Assembly: GCA_003577145.1 (NCBI GenBank)
Contig: QEUP01000014.1
Location: 26,178 to 90,177 of the forward strand
Length of the DNA stretch: 64,000 bases
Reading direction: 5' to 3'
Source: Acidobacteriota bacterium
GTDB lineage: Bacteria > Actinomycetota > Acidimicrobiia > Acidimicrobiales > Microtrichaceae
Made by a program: the position numbers and the translations under genes
Notes under the pieces: generated by a model
The model's database searches: none
The model's input: the letters and a program-made list of their open reading frames with translations, nothing else
What the model was told of the DNA's origin: nothing
Part shown: positions 26,910 to 36,035 of the stretch, piece by piece
Numbering within the stretch: position 1 is the stretch's first letter
Layout: each line of letters begins with the position of its first letter

Positions 26910-28079
26910 TCAGCTTCGCCTCGCGAGGGGTTCGATCCCCATGTCGCGACTCGGCAGGGCCAGCGTCGCGGTCCCGGGCATGACGTCGTCCCCGCGCTGG
27001 TTGACGGCTTCGGTGGTGATGTCGACGCACGCCTCGCCGTCGCCGTCGAGGTATTTGCGTTCGACGGTGCCGCCGAGGCGGACCGCGTCACCGTGGTAGA
27101 CGAACTTGCGATACTCGGCGCGGGCCTGCTTCACCCAGCCCGTGTCGCTCATCCAGTTGGTGAGCAGCTGCAGCTGCCAGCACTGCCGCTGGAAGCCGAC
27201 GTCGTACTGCAGGGCCACGCCCATCGCCCGGGCGGCGTGCTTGTTGTAGTGAACCGAGTAGATCGGCTCGAGCGCGCTGGTCTCGGGGTCGCGGAACGCC
27301 CATGCCGGGTGATGGCGGTAGGAGCGAAGCGCCACCCCGTGGGCGGACAGCCGGGGTATCGGCGCACCGCCGCCGGCGACGAACGCGACCTCGTCGGTCA
27401 TGCCGATCGGGCCCTTCAGGATCCGGTCGAGGGATTCACCCACCTCGACGTCCTCCCACCAACGAGGCTCGGCGCCGCGGGGCCGCTCGGCGAGGACCTC
27501 GTCCTCCATGGCGCTTAGCTCCGCTTCGGTCCACCGGTGGGGCAACTCGATGTCGCGGTCACGTCCGCCCTTGCGGGCCTGCCCTCGCTCGAAGTTGATC
27601 ACCGACCAGCCGATCTCGGCTACCAGCTCGCCGTGCTGGTTCCAGTAGCGGTTGGTGAAGTTGTCCACGACCATCGTGCGGGCAAAGCTGCTCGACTTCG
27701 GTCCGTCGAACCCCTCATAGACGCACTCGGCCCTCACCTTGTCGCCGAGCCTCACCGGCAGGTGGAACTCGAGGTCGCTGTGAGCGTGGAACGACCCCAG
27801 GCCCGGCCAACCGAACTGCAACCCGGAGAACACGCCGATCACGAACGACGGCGGGGCGACGACTCCGCCGAAGGGGCCTGCGGCCGCGTAGTCCGGGTCG
27901 GTCCACAACGGGTTGTCGTCGCCTATCCCGGCAGAGAACTTGGCGATGGCGAGCCGGGTGGCCTCCTCGTTGTTGACCGAGTGCTCGATGCGCAACGCCA
28001 GGCCCGCTTTGGCCTTCATGGCCTCGAGCATGTCCTCGCTGATGGCAGCCTCGACCATGCGAGCTTCATCCATCGTCAC
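26910..28079 (-). CDS. MaoC-like (FAS1-type) double-hotdog dehydratase
   Basis: 389 residues with two hotdog halves. The first has FSAGIGDDNPLWTDPDYA followed by GGVVAPPSFVIGVFSGLQ; the second has PIYSVHYNKHAARAMG. This looks like the FAS1-like dehydratase/MaoC N-terminal family, which hydrates enoyl-CoA or dehydrates 3-hydroxyacyl-CoA. GTG 28079 or ATG 28073 (AAGGCGG upstream) are both possible. It fits beside the enoyl-CoA hydratases and SDRs as a beta-oxidation-like step on a bulky acyl group. Confidence 0.82.
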   Translation of the reverse strand: MTMDEARMVEAAISEDMLEAMKAKAGLALRIEHSVNNEEATRLAIAKFSAGIGDDNPLWTDPDYAAAGPFGGVVAPPSFVIGVFSGLQFGWPGLGSFHAHSDLEFHLPVRLGDKVRAECVYEGFDGPKSSSFARTMVVDNFTNRYWNQHGELVAEIGWSVINFERGQARKGGRDRDIELPHRWTEAELSAMEDEVLAERPRGAEPRWWEDVEVGESLDRILKGPIGMTDEVAFVAGGGAPIPRLSAHGVALRSYRHHPAWAFRDPETSALEPIYSVHYNKHAARAMGVALQYDVGFQRQCWQLQLLTNWMSDTGWVKQARAEYRKFVYHGDAVRLGGTVERKYLDGDGEACVDITTEAVNQRGDDVMPGTATLALPSRDMGIEPLARRS

Positions 28080-28131
28080 ACCGCCTTCTTGTCGGCATCC
28101 TCGACGCTCCGTAGCTCGGCACCGGCACCGC

Positions 28132-30288
28132 TCAGCCCGCCCGGCCTGCTCGGGCCTCTTCCTGACGGGATCGACCGGCCAGGCGGATCAGGTACTCGTG
28201 CAGCTCGAACCAGACGCTGTGGTAGCTGTCGACCAGGGGTGATGCGACATAGCGGTGGTCCCCCGACACGACCAGCTCGCAAGCGGCTTTGAGCCGTCGG
28301 CGCACCTGGGGGATGGCCGGCAAGGCGTCCAACCCGCACAGCCAGGGCTCGGCCTCGTGATGGCAGGTCACCAGCTCGTCGAGCACCTCGCGGTCATAGG
28401 CCGCGTCGGCATGGTCGTTGGGTACCTGCACCTCGCCGTCGTCGCGCAGCTGCCATGACGTCACCACCCGCTTGACCTCGCGGTCCAGCTCCACGAACTC
28501 GTCCAGCATCCGCTCGGCTGCCGCCGTTCCGATCTCTGCACGCGCGTCCGCAAAGAGATCCTCGGCCCTGGCCCGCCCGGCGTCGGTGAGTCGCAGGTTG
28601 CTCCCGCCGATGGACTCGAGCAGGCCCAGGCCGTCCTCGGCCAACCGGCTCACCTCGTCGGACCCAACCGCCACCGCGGACCGGAGCTCGTCGGCCCGGG
28701 CAACCGAGCGGACTGCCAGGAACAGGCAGGCCAAATCGAGTGGGTCGCCCGCCGGTGGAGATCCCGCACCCGAGAGGTCCACCCGCTCGGGTGGCACCTC
28801 AACCTGGGGGACACCGGCGGGGACATCCTCGACGGTGATCCCGAGCTCGTCGGCCCAGCACAGCATGGTCGTGGCCTCCGCCATGATCCCGCCGTCGATC
28901 ACGCCGTGACCCTCGAGCACCTCGCCGGTGTCGCCGTCGACGGTGATGTGATCGCCCGCCACCAACCTCTTGTCACCCGCGAACGCCTCACCCTCGCCCA
29001 CGGCCAGCCCGTCGGCACCCACCACTGCGGGGATGCCCCAGCCTCTGGCGACGACGGCCGCATGGCTGGCCAGCCCCCCGGTGGCGGTGACCAGCCCGGC
29101 CGCTCTGGCGATGCCGTGCACGTCGGCGGGAGAGGTCTCGGCCCGCACCAGCACCACCGGCGTGCCTTCCTCGGCGTGCCGCACGGCCTCATCGGGGTCG
29201 AAGACGACCACGCCGCTGGCACTGCCCGGCGAAGCAGGCAAGCCGGTGGTGAGCACCCTCAGGCCGGGGCGGCGCAACGTCACCCGGGGGGGACGCAGGA
29301 GCTGGGGTCTGACCCGCTCGATGGCGGCGGCGGGGCTGAGCGGGAAGTCGGGATCCTGGGCCATGTCCAGAGCTATGCGCAGCGCGGCCCGGGCACTGCG
29401 CTTGCCCGCCCGGACCTGCAGGATCCACAGCCGCCCTGACTCGATGGTGAACTCGATGTCGACGAGGTCGGCGAGATGACGTTCCAGCAGACGGGCCGTG
29501 CGCTCCAGCTCGGTGGCCACAGCGGGAAGCAGGCGGTTCAACGCCACCAACGGCTCAGGGGTGCGGGTCCCGCCGACCACATCCTCCCCTTGGGCGCACA
29601 TCAACACGTCGCCGTAGAGCTCCGGCTCTCCGGTGGAGGGGTCTCGGCTGAAGCACACCCCGGTGCCCGAGCTGTGGTCCAGGTTCCCGAAGACCATCGC
29701 CTGTACGTTCACCGCCGTGCCCATCTGCTCGGCGATCGCCTCGCGCCGGCGGTAGCTGCTCGCCCGGGGGCCCTCCCATGACCGGAACACCGCCTCGATG
29801 GCCTGCCTGAGCTGCACCGCGGGATCCTGGGGCACCACCGCGGCCCCGACTGTCGACCGGTACATGGCATCGAGGCGTCGACGACAGTCCTCGGCGAACT
29901 GCGGGCTGCCGGTCCGGCGCGCCAGGCCTTCCTGCGTCGCCTGGTTGAGGCCCAGGTTCAGCACCGTGTCGAGCATGCCGGGCATCGACACCGGCGCACC
30001 GGAACGCACGCTGAGCAGCAGCGGTGCGCGGGGATCGCCGTACCGGCGACCGAGCCGCTCGCCCAGGAGCGCGAGCTGCTCGTCGATCAACTCGTCGAGA
30101 ACGTCGGGCCAACCGGCATCGAGGACGAGGCGACAGGCATCGGTGGTGATCGTGAAGCCGGGCGGGACCGCGAGCCCCAGAGAGGTCATCTCGGCGAGGT
30201 TGGCTCCCTTGCCGCCGAGCAGCTCCCGCCGCGCCGACGCCGGCTCACCATGATCATGATCGAACGAGTAGACGAGGCGTCGCTTCAC
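28132..30288 (-). CDS. Pyruvate,phosphate dikinase-like protein lacking the PEP-binding barrel
   Basis: 718 residues. The N-terminal ATP-grasp region is of PPDK type (LLGGKGANLAEMTSLGLAVPPGFTI, SVRSGAPVSMPGMLDTVLNLG). A swivelling phosphohistidine domain follows (TGGLASHAAVVARGWG, His409). The C-terminal PEP/pyruvate TIM barrel of true PPDK is missing. Instead there are ~240 residues that look alpha-helical (~480-718), with HHEAEPW and VSGDHRY. It may pass phosphate from ATP to another acceptor, as rifampin phosphotransferase does, or to a partner protein. GTG 30288 with GGGGGAG. In line with the TetR operon (24-nt gap). Confidence 0.82.
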   Translation of the reverse strand: MKRRLVYSFDHDHGEPASARRELLGGKGANLAEMTSLGLAVPPGFTITTDACRLVLDAGWPDVLDELIDEQLALLGERLGRRYGDPRAPLLLSVRSGAPVSMPGMLDTVLNLGLNQATQEGLARRTGSPQFAEDCRRRLDAMYRSTVGAAVVPQDPAVQLRQAIEAVFRSWEGPRASSYRRREAIAEQMGTAVNVQAMVFGNLDHSSGTGVCFSRDPSTGEPELYGDVLMCAQGEDVVGGTRTPEPLVALNRLLPAVATELERTARLLERHLADLVDIEFTIESGRLWILQVRAGKRSARAALRIALDMAQDPDFPLSPAAAIERVRPQLLRPPRVTLRRPGLRVLTTGLPASPGSASGVVVFDPDEAVRHAEEGTPVVLVRAETSPADVHGIARAAGLVTATGGLASHAAVVARGWGIPAVVGADGLAVGEGEAFAGDKRLVAGDHITVDGDTGEVLEGHGVIDGGIMAEATTMLCWADELGITVEDVPAGVPQVEVPPERVDLSGAGSPPAGDPLDLACLFLAVRSVARADELRSAVAVGSDEVSRLAEDGLGLLESIGGSNLRLTDAGRARAEDLFADARAEIGTAAAERMLDEFVELDREVKRVVTSWQLRDDGEVQVPNDHADAAYDREVLDELVTCHHEAEPWLCGLDALPAIPQVRRRLKAACELVVSGDHRYVASPLVDSYHSVWFELHEYLIRLAGRSRQEEARAGRAG

Positions 30289-30312
30289 CAGCGCTCCCCC
30301 TGAGGTCGCCGA

Positions 30313-30993
30313 TCAGCCCTGCTCAGGAGCATGCCGGGCCAGCCCGTACAAGCCGATGGCGACCATCTCGTCGATGATGCGGGCACGGCTGGGGCGCCGG
30401 CTACCGCTGAACATCCACGGCTGGAAGACCGCCATCGACAGGACCATCCCCGCCATCGCCCTCACGGCGACCTCGATGTCCACCCCGGTGAAGTCCCGCT
30501 TCCTGGCTTCGTCGGTGCCGATGACCTCCAGCTCGTCCAACAGGCCGCTCAGGTTGAACTCGAAGTCGTCTGCTGCCAAGGCGTCGGACTCGTGAGCGCT
30601 GGCCGCGATGAGCGCCAGCACCAGGTCGCGGTTCTCGCTGAGCAGATCGAACAGATGCTCGATGAAGTCGCCCATCAGCTTCTCGTCGCTCCAGGGGTGC
30701 TCCCGCTGGTGCTGCCACTGCGTGACGAAGTCGGTGACGAACTCGCTGAAGGGTCGGGTGATGGCGGCTTTGAACAGGTTGGCCTTCGAGCCGAAGTGGC
30801 GGAACAGCAGCGCTTCGGAGACATCGGCGCGCTCGGTGATCTCCCGGGTGCTGGCGCCGGAGTAGCCCTTCTCGGCGAAGACCTCCCGAGCAGAGTCGAT
30901 CAACAGCTCGCGCACCTCGCCGGGCCGGCGTCGCTTGGCCTTGTTCTGGCCGTCCTCCGGCGCCTGTTCCGTCTTCTCGTCGTTGTCAGCCAA
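30313..30993 (-). CDS. TetR-family transcriptional regulator
   Basis: 226 residues. N-terminal HTH (REVFAEKGYSGASTREITERADVSEALLFRHFGSKANLF) and an all-helical ligand domain. TTG at 30993 has GGAG 9 nt upstream and overlaps the SDR stop by 8 nt; a longer open frame upstream overlaps the SDR. As a co-transcribed member of the ligase/SCP2/hydratase operon it is the best candidate to bind the 16-bp dyads at 37576, 44862, 51100 and 53808, which have TetR-operator symmetry. Confidence 0.88.
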   Translation of the reverse strand: MADNDEKTEQAPEDGQNKAKRRRPGEVRELLIDSAREVFAEKGYSGASTREITERADVSEALLFRHFGSKANLFKAAITRPFSEFVTDFVTQWQHQREHPWSDEKLMGDFIEHLFDLLSENRDLVLALIAASAHESDALAADDFEFNLSGLLDELEVIGTDEARKRDFTGVDIEVAVRAMAGMVLSMAVFQPWMFSGSRRPSRARIIDEMVAIGLYGLARHAPEQG

Positions 30994-31771
30994 GGAGCTT
31001 CTCCAGTGGGAACTGGGGGCCCGCGGCGAGGCCACCGTCGACGACCAGCACCGTCCCGTTGACATGGCTCGACTCGTCCGAGGCCAGCCACAACGCTGCG
31101 TTGGCGACGTCCTCGGCGACCGCCATGCGCCCGTCGGGATGGATGCCCTCCATGAACTCCCTCATCTCCCCTTCGGGGCGTGCGCCGAACACCTTCTCGA
31201 GCAGCGGCGTGTCGGCGATGCCCGGAGCGATGGCGTTGGCCCGCACCCCTGACGCGGCGTAGTCCAGGGCGACGTTCTTGACCAGGTTCACGACCGCCGC
31301 CTTGCTGGCGCCGTAGGCAGGCTGGAACTGCGCGCCCGCCAAGCCGGCGATCGACGCGGTGGCTATCACCGAACCACCGCCATCCATCAGGTGCTCGAGA
31401 GCGGCACGGATGGTGAGGAAGACCCCCTTGACGTTGACCGCGAACACCTCGTCCCACTCCTCCACACCTGTCATGGTGAGGGGGGCGAACAGCTCGATGC
31501 CGGCGTTGGCGTGGACCACGTCGAGCTTGCCGAACCGCTCGACGACACCGGACAGGGACGCGACCACCGAAGCCTCGTCGGTGACGTCACAGCTCGACAC
31601 GAACACCTTGCCGCCGGCGGACTCGGCCATCCCGGCTGTCTCGGCAGAGCCCTCCTCATCGACGTCGAGCAACCCGACGGCTGCACCCTCGGCAGCGAAG
31701 CGCAGGGCCGTCGCCCTGCCGATCCCCGAAGCCGCTCCGGTGATGGCACAGACCTTTCCTTCCAGACGCAT
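30986..31771 (-). CDS. Short-chain dehydrogenase/reductase (SDR)
   Basis: 261 residues, classical SDR: TGAASGIGRA cofactor motif at the N-terminus, NAG (HANAG), and the catalytic Tyr/Lys in YGASKAA. An acidic residue after strand 2 (LLDVDE) points to NAD(H). Probably oxidises a 3-hydroxyacyl-CoA or a hydroxyl on the pathway substrate. ATG 31771, 11 nt after the previous SDR stop. Confidence 0.88.
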   Translation of the reverse strand: MRLEGKVCAITGAASGIGRATALRFAAEGAAVGLLDVDEEGSAETAGMAESAGGKVFVSSCDVTDEASVVASLSGVVERFGKLDVVHANAGIELFAPLTMTGVEEWDEVFAVNVKGVFLTIRAALEHLMDGGGSVIATASIAGLAGAQFQPAYGASKAAVVNLVKNVALDYAASGVRANAIAPGIADTPLLEKVFGARPEGEMREFMEGIHPDGRMAVAEDVANAALWLASDESSHVNGTVLVVDGGLAAGPQFPLEKLLG

Positions 31772-31782
31772 CGGTCCTCCGT

Positions 31783-32553
31783 TCACAGACCCGAGGTGTA
31801 ACCACCGTCGACGGGGTAGACCTGACCGGTGATCCACGAGGCGGCATCGCTGCACAACAGGACCGCCAGCGGAGCAGGGTCCTCGACCGTGCCCATCCGC
31901 CCCAGCGGGTAGGCACGCACGACCTTCTTCTCGGCGTCGGGGTTGGCGTCGAGGAACCCGGCCACGGCGCCGTGGCGAATGGCACCGAGCGCGATGCAGT
32001 TGACCGTCACCCCGAAGCGGCCCACCTCGACCGCCAGACCGCGGCTGAAGCCCATGGCTCCCGCCTTGGCGGCACCGTAGATCACCTGGCCGGCCTCACC
32101 GCGCCTGCCCGCGTCCGACACCACCGTCAGCACCCGTCCCCAACCCCGGCTGGTCATGGTCGGCAGATAGGTGTGGGTCACCCGGAGCACGGCATCGAAG
32201 TTGAGCGTCGTCCACGGCGCCCAGTCCTGCGGTGAGGTCTCGACGAAGGGGACGAGCGACGGCACACCCGGCGGCACACCGGCGTTGTTCACCAGGATGT
32301 CCACCGGCCCGGTGGTCTCGCTCATCCCGGCTATCGAAGACGCCTCGGTGACGTCGGCGCAGACGCTGCGGGCATCGATGCCGGCGCCCTTCAGCTCCTC
32401 GGCCGCCACGCCGGCGCGCTCCTCGTCGATGTCGTTGAGCCAGACCTGCGCGCCGCCGAGACCCAGGCCCCTGGCGATCGCCAGCCCGACACCCTGGCCG
32501 GACCCGGTGACCAGCGCCGTCCTGCCGGCCAGGTCGATCCCCGGCCCGCTCAT
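31783..32553 (-). CDS. Short-chain dehydrogenase/reductase (SDR)
   Basis: 256 residues: TGSGQGVGLAIA, VNNAGVPPG, and the catalytic YGAAKAG. WLNDIDE after the second strand suggests NAD(H). The C-terminus ends VYPVDGGYTSGL as in many SDRs. ATG overlaps the upstream hydratase stop (ATGA). With its neighbour it gives the operon two distinct oxidoreductases. Confidence 0.88.
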   Translation of the reverse strand: MSGPGIDLAGRTALVTGSGQGVGLAIARGLGLGGAQVWLNDIDEERAGVAAEELKGAGIDARSVCADVTEASSIAGMSETTGPVDILVNNAGVPPGVPSLVPFVETSPQDWAPWTTLNFDAVLRVTHTYLPTMTSRGWGRVLTVVSDAGRRGEAGQVIYGAAKAGAMGFSRGLAVEVGRFGVTVNCIALGAIRHGAVAGFLDANPDAEKKVVRAYPLGRMGTVEDPAPLAVLLCSDAASWITGQVYPVDGGYTSGL

Positions 32554-33365
32554 GTCCTGGCCTCCAACCCCGGGCGGAAGTCGGGCTTGCGCTTCTCGAG
32601 GAAGGCAGCCGCGCCCTCCACCATGTCTCCCTGACGTAGGAACCAGCGGGACAGCTCCATGCCGTGCAGCACCGCGGGCCAGGCCTGGTCGAAGGCGTAC
32701 GACAGCGAGAGCTTGGCGATACGCAGGCTCTGCGGGCTCAGCTCGAGCAGCTCGTCGCACCACCTCTTCACCTCGTCGTCGAGGTCCTCGTCGGGCACCA
32801 CCACGTTGGCCAGGCCCATCTCCACCGCATCGCGGCCCGAGTACTGCCGGCAGAGGAACATGATCTCCTTGGCGCGCTTGAGGCCGCACACCAGCGGCAG
32901 CAGTTGGGTGCCGCCGATGACGGGAACGCTGCCCACTCGGGGGCCGGCTTGGCCGAACCGGGCCGACTCCCCGGCAAGTGTGAGGTCACACAGCAGGTTC
33001 AACTCGTTGCCCATCCCGATGCAGTACCCGCGCACCTTGGCGATCACCGGCTTGGTGCAGTTCCGGAAGGCTGACACCCATCTCAGCCCCAGCTCGGGCG
33101 GCGGTAGCTCCAAGGTGGACTCCCCGTCGGGCCCGGGTACCTGCTGCAGGTCCCCGCCGGCACAGAAGGCGGTCTCGCCGGCGCCGGTGACGACGACAAC
33201 CCCGACCGAGTCGTCGAGGTTGGCCCGCTCGAGGGCCTCGCACATCTCGGTGATGCCGGCCAGGCGCAAGGCGTTGCGACGCTCGGGTCGGTTGATGGTG
33301 ATCGTCGCCACTCCCGCAGTGACGTCGAACAGCAGGTCCTCGAACGTCGAGTCATCGGCGGGCAT
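32550..33365 (-). CDS. Enoyl-CoA hydratase/isomerase (crotonase family)
   Basis: 271 residues. Crotonase signatures: INRPERRNALRLA, the oxyanion-hole segment FCAGGDLQQV, and a second stretch resembling naphthoate synthase (GQAGPRVGSVPVIGGTQLLP). Relatives hydrate enoyl-CoA or carry out ring closure or cleavage (MenB-like), so a ring-processing role is possible. ATG 33365, 2 nt after the next hydratase's stop. Confidence 0.85.
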   Translation of the reverse strand: MPADDSTFEDLLFDVTAGVATITINRPERRNALRLAGITEMCEALERANLDDSVGVVVVTGAGETAFCAGGDLQQVPGPDGESTLELPPPELGLRWVSAFRNCTKPVIAKVRGYCIGMGNELNLLCDLTLAGESARFGQAGPRVGSVPVIGGTQLLPLVCGLKRAKEIMFLCRQYSGRDAVEMGLANVVVPDEDLDDEVKRWCDELLELSPQSLRIAKLSLSYAFDQAWPAVLHGMELSRWFLRQGDMVEGAAAFLEKRKPDFRPGLEART

Positions 33366-33367
33366 GC

Positions 33368-34147
33368 TCAGCTCCCCTGCCACTGCGGTGCACGCTTGTC
33401 CAGGAAGGCCTGCAGGCCCTCTCGGCGGTCGTCGGTGGAGAACAGCAGCCCCACGGCGACGGCCTCCATCCGCAGGCCCGCCTCCAGGCCGGCCTCGAGC
33501 CCGTTCCACATGGCGTCTTTGATCAGGCGGATGGCCACCGGCGAGCAGCGGGCGATCCGCTCGGCGAGCCCCATGGCAGCGCCCAGCCAGTCGTGGTCGA
33601 CCACGTTGACCAGACCCATGGAGCGGGCGCACTCGCTGTCGATGATGTTCCCGGTGAACATGAGCTCGGCGGCCCGCGACGCCCCCACGATGCGCGGCAG
33701 CCGTTGGGTGCCGCCGGCGGCGGGCATCATGCCGACCTTGGCCTCGGGCAACCCGAGCTTGGCGCTGGGCGAGGCGACCCTCAGGTCGCAAGACAGGGCC
33801 AGCTCCAGGCCACCACCGAGCGCGAACCCCGAGATCGCCGCGATGGTGGGGTGGGGCAGCGCGGCTATGGCGTTGAAGGTCTCGACCGTCTCGCTGAGCT
33901 TGACCCACATCTCGCTGGGCGCCAGGTCGGCCAACCGGGGGGCCTGGTCCTTGAGGTCGGCACCGGCACAGAAGATGTCGTCGGAGCCGGCGATCACCAC
34001 CGCCCGCAGGTCGGCGCGCCCGGCGAGGTCCGAGCACAGCTGACGCAGCTCACCGAGCATCTCCTCGGTGATGGCGTTCATGGCGTCGGGCCGGTGAAGC
34101 GTGACCACCGCCGTCGTGTCCTCTTCCCGGTACTCCAGAGTCTGCAC
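33368..34147 (-). CDS. Enoyl-CoA hydratase (crotonase family)
   Basis: 259 residues. VTLHRPDAMNAITEEM, oxyanion segment FCAGADLKDQ, GGGLELALSCDLRVAS, and EAKVGMMPAAGGTQRLPRIVG with the region that supplies the catalytic Glu in crotonases. A more conventional enoyl-CoA hydratase than its neighbour. GTG start at 34147, 12 nt after the aldehyde dehydrogenase stop. Confidence 0.88.
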   Translation of the reverse strand: MQTLEYREEDTTAVVTLHRPDAMNAITEEMLGELRQLCSDLAGRADLRAVVIAGSDDIFCAGADLKDQAPRLADLAPSEMWVKLSETVETFNAIAALPHPTIAAISGFALGGGLELALSCDLRVASPSAKLGLPEAKVGMMPAAGGTQRLPRIVGASRAAELMFTGNIIDSECARSMGLVNVVDHDWLGAAMGLAERIARCSPVAIRLIKDAMWNGLEAGLEAGLRMEAVAVGLLFSTDDRREGLQAFLDKRAPQWQGS

Positions 34148-34159
34148 TGATTCCTCGCT

Positions 34160-35599
34160 CTACATGGTTCGGTTGGTGATCGTGCGCGAGCGGGTGAACT
34201 CCAGCAGCCCTTCCGGGCCCAGCTCGCGACCGAGGCCCGACTGCTTCCAGCCGCCGAAGGGCGCCTGGACGTCCACCGCGAACATCCCGTGGTTGTTGAT
34301 GAACACCGTGCCGGCATCCAGGCGATCGGCCAGCGCCGCCGCCAACTCCTCGTCGGAACTCCAGACAGAGGCGCACAGCCCGAAGTCCGTGTCGTTGGCT
34401 CGGGCCACGGCTTCGTCGAGATCGCGGTAGGTCAGCACCGGCAGAGCCGGGCCGAACTGCTCCTCGCGCACCAGCGCGCAGTCGGGTGGCGCACCCTCCA
34501 CGATGGCCGGCCTGAGCACGAAACCACCGCCTCTTTCGTCCTCGGGCCTGACCCGGCCGCAACGATGGACCTTGGCACCGGCAGCTTCGGCCTCCTCGAG
34601 CAGGCCGACCAGGCGGTCCCGGCCGGCAGCGGTGTGCAGCGGACCCATGGTCGTGTCCTCGCACAGGCCGTCGCCGACGACGCTGCGGTCGCTTTCGACG
34701 ACCAGGGCCTCCACCACATCGGCCAGCCGGTCCTCGGGTACGTACAGCCGCTTGATCGCCATGCAAACCTGGCCGGCGGTGAGGAAGGCGGCCGCAGCCA
34801 GCGCGCCGGCCAGGTTCTCGTCGACAGCGACGTCGGGTGCGAGGATCGCGGGGTCGTTGCCGCCCAGCTCGAGCACCACCGGGTTGAGGTGCTCGGCGCC
34901 GCCGGCGAGCACCGATCGCCCGGTAGCGACTCCACCGGTGAACGAGATCATGTCGATCCCCGGGTGGGCGACGAGGGCCCGGCCCAACCCTGCGTCGGGG
35001 CCGTTGACGGTGTTGATCACGCCCGGCGGGAGGACCGATCCCATGGCGGCCACGACCTCGAGCAGGGCCAGCGGGCAGGTGGGCGGGGGTTTCAGGACCA
35101 GTGTGTTGCCGGCGATCAACGCCGGGACGACCTTGTTGGCCATCAACGAGACCGGCCAGTTGAACGGCAGCACCGCGGCCACCACCCCCCGGGGGCGCGC
35201 CTGCACCACCGAGGAGCCCATCTCGTCGTGGATGCGGCGCGGGTTCAGTGCTGCGGGGGCGAGCTCGCTGTAGGTCTCGGCCAGGAAGGCCGGCAAACCC
35301 ACGTCGAAGATGGACTCCTGCAGCACCTTGCCCTGCTCACGGGTCAACAGCTCGGCGAGGTCCTGCTCGGCCACCGCCGCCTCGGCCGCCAACGTTGCTC
35401 GGCGCACCACCTCGATGCGTTCGGGCAAGGCGGTCGCCGCCCAACCCGCCCCGGCCAGCCGGGCCGACGCCACCGCGTCGTCGAGCTGGTCCGGCGAGCA
35501 GGAGGGTGCCGCATCGACGGTCTCGTCGGGCCGCACCGGGTTGCGAACCGCGTAGGTACCGGCGTCGCCGCTGACCAGTGCGCCGTCGATCAACAGCAT
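34160..35599 (-). CDS. NAD(P)-dependent aldehyde dehydrogenase
   Basis: 479 residues: catalytic Glu in LELGGND, catalytic Cys in GQVCMAIKR, cofactor loop FTGGVATG and C-terminal FGGWKQSGLGRE. ATG 35599 shares one base with the upstream TGA (TGATG). Its place between an SCP2-like protein and crotonases suggests it oxidises an aldehyde intermediate before CoA activation. Not closely similar to the dehydrogenase at 11753. Confidence 0.9.
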   Translation of the reverse strand: MLLIDGALVSGDAGTYAVRNPVRPDETVDAAPSCSPDQLDDAVASARLAGAGWAATALPERIEVVRRATLAAEAAVAEQDLAELLTREQGKVLQESIFDVGLPAFLAETYSELAPAALNPRRIHDEMGSSVVQARPRGVVAAVLPFNWPVSLMANKVVPALIAGNTLVLKPPPTCPLALLEVVAAMGSVLPPGVINTVNGPDAGLGRALVAHPGIDMISFTGGVATGRSVLAGGAEHLNPVVLELGGNDPAILAPDVAVDENLAGALAAAAFLTAGQVCMAIKRLYVPEDRLADVVEALVVESDRSVVGDGLCEDTTMGPLHTAAGRDRLVGLLEEAEAAGAKVHRCGRVRPEDERGGGFVLRPAIVEGAPPDCALVREEQFGPALPVLTYRDLDEAVARANDTDFGLCASVWSSDEELAAALADRLDAGTVFINNHGMFAVDVQAPFGGWKQSGLGRELGPEGLLEFTRSRTITNRTM

Positions 35600-36015
35600 C
35601 AGGATGCTCCCAGGAGGTCGGAGCGCCCCATCTCCTCCAACCGGGCCCGGTAGAGGCCGAAGGCGGGCTTCATCACCGGGATCATGCGCATCAGGCGAGC
35701 CACCCCGCCGCGTGCTTTGATCTGGCCCCTGGCCATGGCTGCGGCGACGTTGAGGTCGCCCAGCCAGAAGCGGTTGCCGATGTCAGCCTTCATCTCCATC
35801 CAGGCGTCGTAGCGCTCGGGCTCCTCGCCACGGCGGACGACCGGCGGGCTCAGCGTGGTGTCGAGGGTCAGGTCGGCCAGGGGCTCGGTGTAGCGCACGT
35901 GCATGACCATGTTGAGGTTGGCCATCTTGGTGCCCAGGTCCGGGTGGGCGAGCAGCTCCTCGAAGAACACACCCAGCGTGTCGTAGACGTCGTCGGAGTC
36001 CTTGAACAGTCCCAT
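35599..36015 (-). CDS. SCP2-like lipid-binding protein
   Basis: 138 residues resembling the SCP2 sterol-binding fold: a helical N-terminus (SDDVYDTLGVFFEELLAHPD), central strands (LTLDTTLSPPVV), then DIGNRFWLGDLNVAAAMARGQIKARGG, the family's conserved tail. Such proteins bind lipids, acyl-CoAs or steroids and can present them to enzymes. It lies 20 nt after the acyl-CoA ligase, hinting that the ligase product is a hydrophobic acyl-CoA. Confidence 0.72.
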   Translation of the reverse strand: MGLFKDSDDVYDTLGVFFEELLAHPDLGTKMANLNMVMHVRYTEPLADLTLDTTLSPPVVRRGEEPERYDAWMEMKADIGNRFWLGDLNVAAAMARGQIKARGGVARLMRMIPVMKPAFGLYRARLEEMGRSDLLGAS

Positions 36016-36035
36016 GTGTGTGCCTTCCTCGCCTC

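Noticed and set aside
28132..30288. Ordinary pyruvate,phosphate dikinase of central metabolism
   Set aside because: The C-terminal PEP/pyruvate barrel is missing, so the PPDK reaction is unlikely as such.
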